Below, in pieces: positions 1-11,359 of a stretch of DNA of 64,000 nt (positions are counted from its first letter, which is position 1; each line of letters starts with the position of its first letter). The position numbers and the translations under genes were made by a program. Below the pieces are notes generated by a model. It was not told the DNA's origin, did no database searches, and saw only the letters and a program-made list of their open reading frames with translations. This DNA is from Erigeron canadensis (lineage: Eukaryota; Streptophyta; Magnoliopsida; Asterales; Asteraceae): positions 22,517,723 to 22,581,722 of the forward strand of contig NC_057767.1 in NCBI RefSeq assembly GCF_010389155.1. Reading direction: 5' to 3'.

Positions 1-69
1 CTACCTTCTTACCGTCTCAGTTCATGTAGTACACACAAGTAACAAGGTTCATTGTGAATACTAAAATGT

Positions 70-101
<32 letters not shown>

Positions 102-1592
102 ACATATATAAGTACTCAAAATGGTCAAATAAAATCATCTGAAATTTAGTTGACATTTAGTAACGGATGTCACAATTCGTCAGAACATGCATTTATCAAA
201 TCGGACTTTGCCAAGTGAAGGTCATTGTAACTTTGTCAAATCGGAAGTGTGAAGGAACCTTTCTCCAATATTTGAAGGGAAAGTCAAATATTGGGTTTCA
301 AATATTGGAGAAGGAGTTCGTCCAATAGTTCCATGCATATTAATATTTTTGTAACTTTGTCTTTTCTAGATTTTGTTTTTAGAACTCTATTTGTCAGTAG
401 TTCTCGATGTTTGATAAATTAAGTACATATCAAACATATTTTATATTCAGTGAAAAGTAATTTAATATTAGAGTTATTCTTTTGATTCTTTTATTCCGCA
501 TTACTTTTTTTAAATTTTTTAATCTATGTTATATTATAAAGCAATTTACATTTTGTTAAATTTTAAGTTTTAAAAATTCATCAAAACCGCATTACAATAA
601 TAACCTACATTTCTCACTACCGCCGCTGCCACCACCATCGGTCACCCACCGTCACCTCCGCCACCGCCATCGCCGCCGCAATTACATCGTCACCACCACT
701 GCTATTACCGCCTCACGCACTACCCATCACCGTCACCACTATCACCACCGTCACCACTGCTTCTATCATTACACTGCTGAATCGCACGTATAAGTACCTT
801 TTCAGTTATTCATTAATTAAGAATTTCATTGAAAATTAACTTTCAAAAATAATTTGTGTCTTTAAAATTTATTATGTTGTTGATTAAATGTTTAATTATC
901 TACTAAATGATCTGAACCAAGAGAAGATCCTAAAGACAATGTACCGACCCATAATCTGTAAGGAACTAAAACATAAGCCAAACCTGCTTTAACAAGACGC
1001 CCTTATAGGTCCTCAAATGATCAATGCACAACCAGAACAACAATTAGATCCATAATAACGAATTTCGAATCCACGTGTCCCATCGTAACCGATCGTTTTT
1101 ACAATTAAGAAGTATTCACGATATAGTCCAAAATTTTTTTCTTTGTTGCTATGCTATAAGAAAAAAGTATTAACGCTAGTTCGAATCCAAAAAACCTACC
1201 TCATCTCCTTGTAGGGTTTAATCATTATAGTATCAACTTACACGAAATCAAAAGATTTTTTAAAATTGATTAGTAGACAAGTTTAAGATTTATGAACATT
1301 AATGGGAGTTATATATATTAACAAGTAATAAATAACTACTTCACATCATAATTATTTGGAGATAACCATAATTATTTTATTTTCACTTATGGCGGGTTTA
1401 GATAGTAGTTTCATTTTATTAGATATCTAATTGATAAGAATTTAAATTGAGATTAAACTCGTAAAACAAAAAATATATATATGAAAAAGAAAAATTTATC
1501 CATTGATAGTTAAGAAATTCTTGAGGACAACTTCGAATTGAGTTTTTCATTTTTTATAGCAACATCTTCGTGTATCCGACACACATCCAATT
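1..1592. other. AT-rich intergenic DNA
   Basis: No convincing gene was seen on either strand. A TA microsatellite lies at about 70-97, and a C-rich trinucleotide block at 617-775 is listed separately. The rest is AT-rich plant intergenic DNA without a recognisable element boundary. Confidence 0.6.
617..775. repeat. Degenerate CCACCG/CCGTCA trinucleotide-rich block
   Basis: This is a run of imperfect CCA, CCG and TCA triplets in otherwise AT-rich DNA. Its complement is rich in GGTGGCGG. Similar G-rich blocks on the plus strand occur near 9478-9520, 26410-26470 and 32050-32092. The recurrence suggests a common mobile source, possibly a Helitron-type family, but no terminus was identified here. 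Confidence 0.5.
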
Positions 1593-1939
1593 TTGGACGT
1601 TATAACTAGTGCAGAATCTACATGTTGGCCTCGGATCGCGTATCCTAATCGGGCAATGAAGTTAAGCCTTATTCAAGATATAACAGAAACTAATCGGGCA
1701 AAAAAGAAGGCGATCGAGCTATTTGATAAAAAAAATCGACATGTTCTATGGGTTGGAACAAAAAAAATGAAGATGAAACGACTCAAAAAGATGGAGATCG
1801 AACAAAACAAGGTCATGTTAGAAGAAAAAAAAAATTACTTTTCAAAGACACGAGCTTTATGGATCCATCCCAACGAGCTATACATGAAGAAACTTGTAAT
1901 GAGATTAGAAAGAAATACAACATGACTCGAGGCAATTAG
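1593..1939 (+). pseudogene. Relic ORF, possibly a transposon-associated protein tail
   Basis: Two overlapping open frames (1593-1925 and 1748-1939) encode lysine- and glutamate-rich peptides. The end of the second, with residues such as DPSQRAIHEETCNEIRKKY, resembles the C-terminal tail of plant NAM-associated or PIF/Harbinger Myb-like proteins. Neither frame is complete, and A-runs separate the matching parts, so a frameshifted relic is more likely than a live gene. The family assignment is from memory of tail motifs and is weak. Confidence 0.25.
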
Positions 1940-2670
1940 ATTTTAGTCTAATAATGTTATTGTATTAATTACTTATCTGGTGCTCTTAATTAATTAGAAT
2001 TATATCTAGTATCTTTTTATGTTCACTTGTTATATTAAGTAAGTATTTAGATATTACACCTTAATTTACACGACATTAATCGAAGAATATTAACATTCAA
2101 TTTCAATGCAGAATCTTATCGTTAAAAAAAGAAGAGGTATTTTAAAAGAACTTTTAAAACTAAAACAAACTATTTTGTCAATAATTTATAGAAAAATATT
2201 ATTTTAGCAAATATTTTAAAAGAACACGGTAATCATTTTTATCAGATACACCATTTTGTACATTAACTCTAGCGGGGCCGGCTAAAAAATAATTTTATCA
2301 GATCTTGACATTTTGGTTTTCAACTAAACTTCATCTTCTCTGAAACCTGCAAACTCAAAGAATTTTACATATATATATATATATAAATATGTATATACAT
2401 ATAATACATATATAATATATTTATTTGTAACATTAAAACAAACTTATTATTAATCTATTTCCAACAAACAAGATGAAACCATCCGTTCAAATCCTTCTCA
2501 TTATGGTACCTCTCAAAAGGACAACCTCCAGGTAAGCATGTTTTTCCATGAATATCCTACCATATCCTCGCTTATTCTTTTTCAACCGTAAATATTCCCT
2601 GGTACGTTCTAGAAAAATAAATACGTAATTATAACAATCGTATTGTCCGAAAGTCAATATATATATCCAT
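1940..2670. other. Intergenic DNA upstream of the callose synthase pseudogene
   Basis: The stretch is AT-rich with a TA-rich tract near 2370-2420. No ORF with a recognisable product was seen. It would contain the former promoter of the pseudogene at 2671, but no confident promoter element was picked out. Confidence 0.5.
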
Positions 2671-5600
2671 ATGACAATACGCCAGCGTTGGCCACCACCA
2701 TCAGCACCGCCGCACATGCCAACAGACCACCATTCACCGGAGAAGTCAACTACTACCTACAACATGATTCCAATCAACCTCTCATCAGACCATCCGTCGC
2801 TTGGTTTTCCTCAAGTACTACCTACGTACATTGGTTTGTATCTACTTATTTGGGGCGAGTCTGCCAATTTATGTTTCATGCCTGAATGTATTTGTTACAT
2901 CTTTCATCATATGGACATGGAAATGAACAGAATTAATATATGAAAAGTATGTTGATGAGAATACTGGTAGGCCTGTGTTGCCTTACACATCAGGTGAGAT
3001 TAATGCCTTTTTAAACAAAATTGTTACTCCTATATATTGATGAGTTGAAATGGCGTATGGATATTGAGAGTAAGTTTTTTGTGACTACCACTTATAATGG
3101 GAAAAGAGTTGGTAAGACTGGTTTTGTTGAACAAAGATCCTTTTTTAACTTGTTTATTAGCTTTGATAAGTTATGGGTTATGCTGATTTTGTTTCTACAA
3201 GTTGCTATTATAATTGGTTATCCTTGGCAGGCGTTAGGGGATAAAAACATTCAAGTTCAGGTTTTGTCTGTTTTCATCACTTGGAGTGCATTACAATCTG
3301 TCAAGAGTGTTTTAGATGTTGTTATGCAGTATAAGTTGGTTTCTCGAGAGACGTTATGGCTCGGGGTTCGGATGGTGTTGAAGGTTGCAATTTCGGCTCT
3401 TTGGAACTTTGTCTTTGTTGTGTTTTATCTTAAGATTTGGAAGCAGATGATCGCTGGTGGTCTGTTGAAGCAAATCGAAAAGTTGTCACTTTTCTGGAGG
3501 TTGCTTTGCTGTTCATGATCACACTTTAGCACTCCCTCTTTTCGTTCTGCCATGGGTTCGCAACTTTCTTGAGAGCACCAACTGGAGGATCTTTTACCCA
3601 GTCACTTGGTGGTTTCAGGGTCCATGTTTTGTAGGTCGTGCCCTCAGAGAGGGTCTTGTGGATACCATAAAGTATTCGATCTTTTGGATTGTGGTTCTTG
3701 CCTCAAAGTTTTGTTTCAGTTACTTCATGCAGATCCAACCAATGATCCGACCCACTAAAGATCTATTAGACCTCCAGGATGTGACTTATGAATGGCATGA
3801 ATTCTTTGGTAACAGCAACCGGTTTGCAGTTGGCCTTCTTTGGGCACCAGTCATCTTGATTGATCTAATGGATTTGCAGATTTGGTACTCGATTTACTCC
3901 TCGATTGTTGGTTGGGTAGTTGGGCTGTTTAGCCGTTTGGAGGAGATCCGCGACATGCAACAACTGAGGTTAAGGTTTCAGCATTTTGCTGGTGCACTGC
4001 AATTTAATCTCATGCCTGAAAAAGTCCAAGATTTGCATCAAAGAGGGACTTTCAAGAGTAAGTTCACAGATGCTGTCCATAGATTGAAACTGAAATGTGG
4101 GTTTGCCAGACCGTTCAAAAAAATCCAGTCGTCGAATCAAGTTGAGGCTTACAAGTTTTCATTGGTATGGAATGAAATTATTTTGACATTTAGAGAAGAA
4201 GATATTGTCAGTGATCGTGAGGTTGAGCTGCTTGAAATACCACCAAATACTTGGAATGTAAGAGTGGTTTGTTGGCCATGTTTATTACTGTGTAACGAGT
4301 TGCTTCTTGCACTTCGCCAGGCAAAAGAATTGTTTGATGCCCCCGACAGATATCTTTGGTACAAAATTGCTAAAAATGAGTATAGACGTTGTGCTGTTAT
4401 AGAGGCTTATGATAGCGTTAGACACTTGCTGCTCACCATACTAAAAGACGACAAGCCTGAACACTCAATTGTCACAACTTTCTTTCAAGAAATCGATCAT
4501 GCGATCAACGTTGAAATGTTCACTAAGAACTGTAACATGTATGCACTTCCTAAGATTCATACTAAGCTAATTGAACTTGTAGATCTTATAATTAAACCGG
4601 AGAAAGATTTAAACAGAATAGTAAATACCTTACAGGCGTTATATAACATTGCTACACGTGAACTTTTCCGGGATAAGAGGTCTATGAATGAACTAAGAGA
4701 AGATGGTTTGGCTCCTGACTGGCATAATATGCGTGGCCGGTTGCTTTTTGAAGATGCCGTTACGTTACATGATCCAGAAAACAATTTTTACAGACAAGCA
4801 AAGCGATTGCACACGATTCTTACATCTAAGGATTTAATGAACCATGTTCCTGAGAATCTAGAGGCTAGACGACGGATTGCTTTTTTTAGCAACTCATTGT
4901 TTATGAACATGCCACAAGCTCCACAAGTTGAAAAGATGGTGGATTTTTCCATCTTGACACCCTACTACAATGAAGAAGTGGTGTACAACAAAGAACAGCT
5001 TAAAAACGAGAATGAAGATGGTGTTTCCACTCTTTATTATCTGCAGACCATTTATGCTGATGAGTGGAAAAACTTTTTGGAGAGAATGAGACGTGAAGGA
5101 ATGAAGACAGATGAGGAATTGTGGACGGTTAAGCTCCATGAGCTTCGGCTTTGGGCTTCATATAGAGGCCAAACACTTGCTCGTACTGTTAGGGGAATGA
5201 CGTATTACTACAGAGCAATCAAGATGCTTGCTTTTCTTGATTCTGCTACTGAGGCCGACCTTCATGAAGGGTCATTCGAACTAATGTCTATGAATCTCCG
5301 AATAAGTAGAGCTGACAGTAGAATTAGTGCTATGTTTAAAGGCCATGAGAAGGGAAAGGCTTTGTTGAAGTACACCTATGTAGTTGCGTGCCAAATCTAC
5401 GGGAATCAAAAGGCGAAAGAAGATCCCCATGCAGATGAGATTTTGTAGTTGATGAAAAACAATGAAGCTCTCCGGGTTGCCTATGTTGACGAGGTGCCAG
5501 TACGGGATTCCCATGAAATAGAATATTACTCGGTCCTTGTGAAATATGATCAAGATTTGGCGAAAGAAGTTGAGATTTAGCGTGTGAAGTTGCCGGGCCC

Positions 5601-7464
5601 ATTTAAGCTTGGGGAAGGAAAGCCTGAGAACCAAAATCATGCAATGATCTTCACCCGAGGAGATGCCCTTCAGACTATTGACATGAATCAAGACAACTAT
5701 TTTGAGGAGGCACTCAAAATGAGGAACTTACTGGAGGAATTCCACCATTATTATGGGATTCGTAAGCCGACAATTTTAGGTCACAGGGAATTCATCTTTA
5801 CGGGCTCGGTTTCTACACTAGCTTCCTTCAAGTCCGTCCAAGAAACCAGCTTTGTGACTCTTAGTCAACGGGTTTTAGCCAACCCGCTAAAAATCCGTTT
5901 GCATTATGGTCATCCAGATGTTTTTGACCGCTTCTGGTTTTTAAGCCGTGGCGGGATTTCTAAAGGTTCGCGGCTAATCAATTTAAATGAAGACATTTTT
6001 GCTGGTTTTAATTGTATTCTAAAGGGAGGTAATGTGACTCACCATGAGTATATTCAAGTAGGGAAGGGAAGAGATGTGGGTTTGAATCAGATATCTATGT
6101 TTGAGGCCAAAGTAGCAAGCGGGTCTGGGGAACAAGTTTTAAGCAGAGATGTGTACCGTCTAGGTCATAGGCTGGATTTCTTCAGAATGCTTTCATTCTA
6201 CTTTACTACAGTTGGCTTCTTTTTCAACACATTGATGATTTCACTGACGGTTTATGCTTTCTTGTGGGGCCGATAATATCTGGCATTGAGTGGGGTTGAG
6301 AGTTCGGTAGCAAACAACGCTAGCACGAACCGAGCACTTGGAACGATTTTAAGCCAGCAGTTCATTGTTCAACTTGGTATATATACTATATTACCAATGA
6401 TAGTTGAAAAGTATCTTGACATTATGGATTTCTTAAGACTTTCTTCGATTTTCTACACCTTCTCTTTGGGTACTCGTGCTCATTACTTCGGCCGCACCAT
6501 ACTTCATGGCGGAGCCAGATACAGGGCAACTGGTCGAGGATTTGGAGTGCAACACAAGAAATTTGCGGATAATTACAGACTATATGCTCGTTCTCATTTT
6601 TTAAAGACAATCGAGCTCGGGCTGATACTCACATTATATGCTGGCTACAGCACGGTCTCTAAAGGGACATTCACTTATAAAGTATTGACCACCTCGAGCT
6701 GGTTCCTGGTGTTTTCATGGATCATGGCACCCTTTTTATTCAATCCTTCTGGTTTTGATTGTTTGAAAACTGTACACGATTTTGAAGATTTTATAAACTG
6801 GATATGGTTTCGAGGGGGTGTCTTTACTAAATCTGAAAAGAGTTGGGAAAAATGGTGGTACGAGGAACAAGATCATCTAAGAACCACGGGACTTTTTGGG
6901 AAGTTATTCGAGATCATTTTGGATTTAAGGTTTTTCTCTTTCCAATACGGGATTGTTTACCATTTGGGTATTGCTGCAGGTAGCAAGAGCATTGCAGTCT
7001 ACTTGCTTTCCTGGATATATGTGATGGTGGCTCTTGGACTTTATCTTATTATGGCTTATGCCCGTGACAAATACGATGCTAAAGAACATAACTACTACCG
7101 CCTAGTCCAGTTTCTTGTGATTATTCTCGTCTCGCAAATAATCATTTCTCTGACCCAGTTCACAAATTTCAAGTTTCTTGATATCTTGACGAGTTTATTG
7201 GCATTCATTCCGGCTGGTTGGGGGTTTCTTTTGATTGCACAAGTGTTGCGTCCAATTCTGCAGAATACTTGGATCTGGGTGACGGTTGTTTCTGTGGCTC
7301 GTATGTATGACATCATGTTTGGATTGATTATTATGACTCCAGTGGTGGTTTTGTCATGGCTGCCTGGTTTCCAGTCTATCCAAACGAGAATGCTGTTCAA
7401 TGACGCGTTTAGTAGGGGTTTGCAGATATTTTACGTACTTGGTGGCAAAAAATCTAAACGTTGA
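2671..7464 (+). pseudogene. Callose synthase pseudogene (GSL5/CALS12-like)
   Basis: Callose synthases are multi-pass plasma-membrane enzymes that make beta-1,3-glucan from UDP-glucose. The GSL1/GSL5 branch has few introns, which fits the near-continuous coding here. The start at 2671 opens with MTIRQR, as in the family. The YNMIPIN..SDHPSL segment and the LYLLIWGE..FMPECICYI segment follow, but about 100 family residues between them are missing, and more are missing near 3035. The frame changes near 3447 and again near 3520. From 3521 to 7464 it is colinear with the family, including the NQDNYFEEALKMRN and HYGHPDVFDRFWF blocks and the C-terminal membrane segments. Three in-frame stops interrupt this part: TAG at 5446-5448, TAG at 5578-5580 and TAA at 6274-6276. 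The first two replace expected Tyr codons and the third an expected Leu. About ten residues are also missing near 6420. The combination of deletions, frameshifts and stops makes function very unlikely. Confidence 0.93.
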
Positions 7465-7848
7465 GTTGTGATTTGAGGTAAATCATCGTCATTCATTGAC
7501 TAATCCTAGCTAAAAAAAAAATTAGCCTGGACAGATCGAGTTATTACAAAATAATTATAAAAGTCCACACCAAAAAATGTGAACTTTTAGCTCTACACAC
7601 TTTTTAGTTTAGAAAAATTTCTACACTTTTATTTTTACGTATTTTTACACACAAAAACGTGTCATACTAACTTAGTGGTTTGGCCTAGTCAATCCATTAA
7701 CAGTCCCGATTTGCTAATTTATTAAATCTACCTGTCTGGCCAATTGCATCTGCAATACCAAAATTGACGCATTCTTAAGCGCCAATGAGATGGAAATGCC
7801 ACCTTTAATCATTTTCTAATTCCAACGTTTCTAAGTTAGACAGGTTGG

Positions 7849-7896
<48 letters not shown>
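7849..7896. repeat. (ATT)n microsatellite
   Basis: About 15 perfect ATT units are followed by a TA-rich tract. Confidence 0.95.
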
Positions 7897-7897
<1 letters not shown>

Positions 7898-9398
7898 TAT
7901 ATATACTAAAATTAAATTTTTTTAATCTTAATCTTAATTTTAATCTTTAATATATATACTAAAATATAACCGATCAAACCTCAATTAATTAATCACATTC
8001 ATCGATTTTTTTAAATTATCAAATTAAACATGTGACTTAATTCAATATATTAAAATTAAATTTTGTTATTTAAAATTAAAATTAATGCCGATATAAAACT
8101 CTAGATTAATACAACTACCACTAATTAAATACTTATATTATTTATAATTCAAATATTCAAGATACAAATAAAAAGAAGCCATATCCTAAAAACTATTCAT
8201 GTTGCACTAAAAGTCTAAAGAAAACTTTCTTTTCTAATAATCTACACATATTACATAACTAGTCTTAATACTCGTATGATGTACGGTAGCTATATAGATT
8301 GTATCATAAATATATTCAAATATGCCTCATACATGATTTGTGAGTATGAAAAAATTATGGTTAAAGTAAACCAATTATCAAAGTTAAGTTATAATAAACA
8401 GTATTGATAAACATAATATATATTTAGTTAGAGTTTTTGAATTTATCTTAAATTTTTAAAATAAAATCAAATCGGAAATTGTAAGCATAACATAAATATA
8501 TAAGTAATAGAAGTTAAAAAATTGAGGAAAAAAAAGGCAACTTTATTAATGAAAAAACAATTAATCAAATAAGGTTATAATGTGTTAGAGTTTAATTATA
8601 AGTCTAATAAAGAATTTGAATCTATATACAATTAAAAAAAACTAATTTAATAAAATGGATAAATTAAAAAGACACGTGTTGATCAAAGATTGTGTTACGT
8701 GTCGTTTCAGGAACATCTCAATCATGTTTTATTTTATTGATAGATATTTCTTTTAGTATATTTTTTAAAACTATCCATGTCCAATTAAAGAACTTTTATA
8801 TGGTAAACAAATTATTGATATTTGAAAAGTCCTTTATCTAAATGATTGTATATAACTAATTTATTATTTTTTAGAGGAAAAAAAGTTTAATTTATTGACT
8901 AATTACTCAATTTCATCAAATTAAGCTATCCTTAATCATTAATTAAATTTTATTTTACTCAATTGACCTAATAATTTTATTAAAATAAAATACATAATAT
9001 ATAAAATTCATATCCCAAATATTCAACTAATTAAATAATTAATAAATATTTGTTTAATAAATAAAAAACCAAATCTTGCCTACAATTACTCTTCATCTAA
9101 CTGTAAATGTAACTTTTTCAATCTATTTTTAATTATAAGTTATCAAATTATCAATGATTGTATGTATAAAAAGTTATATTTATATCTGATTTTGTTAAAT
9201 ATTTTCGTCAATGTTTCAGTACATTCTGTTACTTTGATTTTCATTACATTTTATATTTGAGTTTACCGGTTTGTTATTTCATAATTTTAATTACATCATA
9301 TTTGAATTCAATGGTTTGTTCTTTCATAGCTTTTATTTTTATTATTTAACTTTATCCTTAATATTTTTTAAACAATATTTGACACGGGTCTAAATCTA

Positions 9399-9399
<1 letters not shown>

Positions 9400-9457
<58 letters not shown>
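9400..9457. repeat. (TTA)n microsatellite
   Basis: About 19 units begin directly after a CTAG sequence. Confidence 0.95.
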
Positions 9458-9967
9458 GAGATGGGTACCCGGTTAATGCAGCGGCGGTGGCGGCAATGGG
9501 TGGTGGTGGTAACGATGTGGTTATTAATCTAAAAGTAATTGATGTAAATGATAGTATAGTTATTTAATGGTTAAGGGATGTATCTTTTGTAAATAATTTT
9601 ATTAAGACTATTATATAGATATTAGTTGAAAATATGTATATTAATGAATAAGGGTAGATTTAGTATGTGAATTAAGAATGTGTTCAAAATTAAGGGTATT
9701 TTGAGTATTTTAAAAGTAAAAAGTTGAAAAGAAGAAAAGGTAGTTTGTTTTATAATAGAGAATAGATTATTATTATTATTATTTTATTTTTTTATAATCA
9801 TCACTTTCATTAGGAATTAATAGGATTTATAAGAAATTAGTGGGAACCCGAGAGTAATCTGGACCCCCACTCCTCTAGCTATAGCAAAACTAATCCTATT
9901 AAATATATGAGCAGCAGCACGTGCTTTAATGTCTTGAGCGAAGGAGAACTTTCGTATACGCTTGAGC

Positions 9968-9969
<2 letters not shown>

Positions 9970-10021
<52 letters not shown>

Positions 10022-10037
10022 TATTATTAATAATAAT
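9970..10037. repeat. (ATT)n microsatellite
   Basis: About 20 units run into TAATAATAATG. The array lies immediately beside the 3' end of the reverse-transcriptase relic. Confidence 0.95.
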
Positions 10038-11359
10038 GTCATTCAATATATTAAAAAGAAGTTTTTACATAAAGTTGGATGGGAGTCTAAACAAAAGTTA
10101 TGCTCCCACCCCGTTCTGGATGCAAAAATATAATCTATGAAAGATAAATCTACCACTCCTAACATTATTAGAATGACTACTAAAAATAGACTTAATACGT
10201 GAGAGTGAGCCCAAAGCATCTTTGTGGAATTCCCCGAACGTAGAGAAAGCAAATGGTATGAACTTGTACCTGTTGTCGTGACATTTAAATGCATACTTCC
10301 TCTTTTTCTTCTCCACTGCATTGTGCACGGCTACCCCAGGTGCTAAGGAAGTCACCCCCATACCAGCAAAAGGAGAAATGCATGTCACATCCAAACATGC
10401 ATCTTTACCTTGGACCCAATTAAAAAGTAAAAGGTCAGCGAGGTGTAGATCTTTGCCATTAGTCGAGAGAAACCCCATTAGAGCTTCCTTGCGCACCATA
10501 ATACCCACCTTAGAGCACATGTCAACAAAAATATCATGCACCAACTTATGTCTAAACTTTGCACCTACTTCACTGGCCAGTGGACCGCATGATCACCCTA
10601 ATGGTCCATCCGATGTACATTGCAACTTGGGCAAATACTACCTTCAGAGAACATCGGTGTTGAAAGCCTATATTTCAAAACACAACGAAACTGACTATGG
10701 TTCAACCTGTGCCCCAAGCTGACAACAGGTATGGTGAATAAAAAATCATGAGCGTGTGGGGGTGCGAATGTTGCTAATAATAGCTACCTGGCAAGGACTT
10801 AGAGAGTACTTAGAAGCTAGCTTTTTGTCAATGACACAAAAATAACACTTTGCCAAGGTCTTCATCATTTGGGGGGGCATAAGTGCTTTTGGTGATAGAG
10901 ATCACGTCACCATTGCATCTAAAGTTGAAAACATCAAGAGCATATTGAAAAAAAGAACTAAGTGAGTCAATACCAGTCTTCACCAATATCTTATCTTGCA
11001 GAGCAATTGTTTGCAAAAAAGAGGCGAGGGAAGCATAATTAATAATGTCCTCGGCTGAAAGGATGCCGAGACCATCCAATTTTATAAGGAGAGTGACTAG
11101 ACGACACTGCCAATCACCAAACCCCAACCCTGAAGCAGTAACCACCTTTTCCAATGAGGCACGTAACGCCTTATCGAAATGAAATTTGGCCTCTAATAAA
11201 TATAAGGGAGAACATGTCCTCAAAGAGTAAGATAGTTTCGCAACCCCAACACAATTGCGTAAAAGAAATAGCTCACATTGGGGATCATGAAGTTTGTGAG
11301 TAGCCTCCATTAAACAGATGGTTTGGAGATCCTTTTTAATGCTAAATCCTGACAAAAAC

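Larger units (their letters stand above)
7465..10042. other. AT-rich intergenic DNA with long ATT microsatellites
   Basis: No gene was recognised. The stretch is very AT-rich and is punctuated by ATT arrays at 7849-7896, 9400-9457 and 9970-10037, with a short one at 9758-9781. A G-rich GGTGGCGG block lies at 9478-9520. The sequence ACACGGGTCTAAATCTAGT at about 9382-9400, ending in CTAG before T, looks like a Helitron 3' end. The corresponding 5' end was not identified. Confidence 0.55.

Noticed and set aside
3021..3518. A separate intact 165-aa membrane protein gene
   Set aside because: It is one frame segment of the callose synthase pseudogene, colinear with the next segments across two frameshifts.
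9907..10140. ORF with a long poly-Tyr run
   Set aside because: The Tyr run is translation of an ATT microsatellite, and the rest has no protein character.
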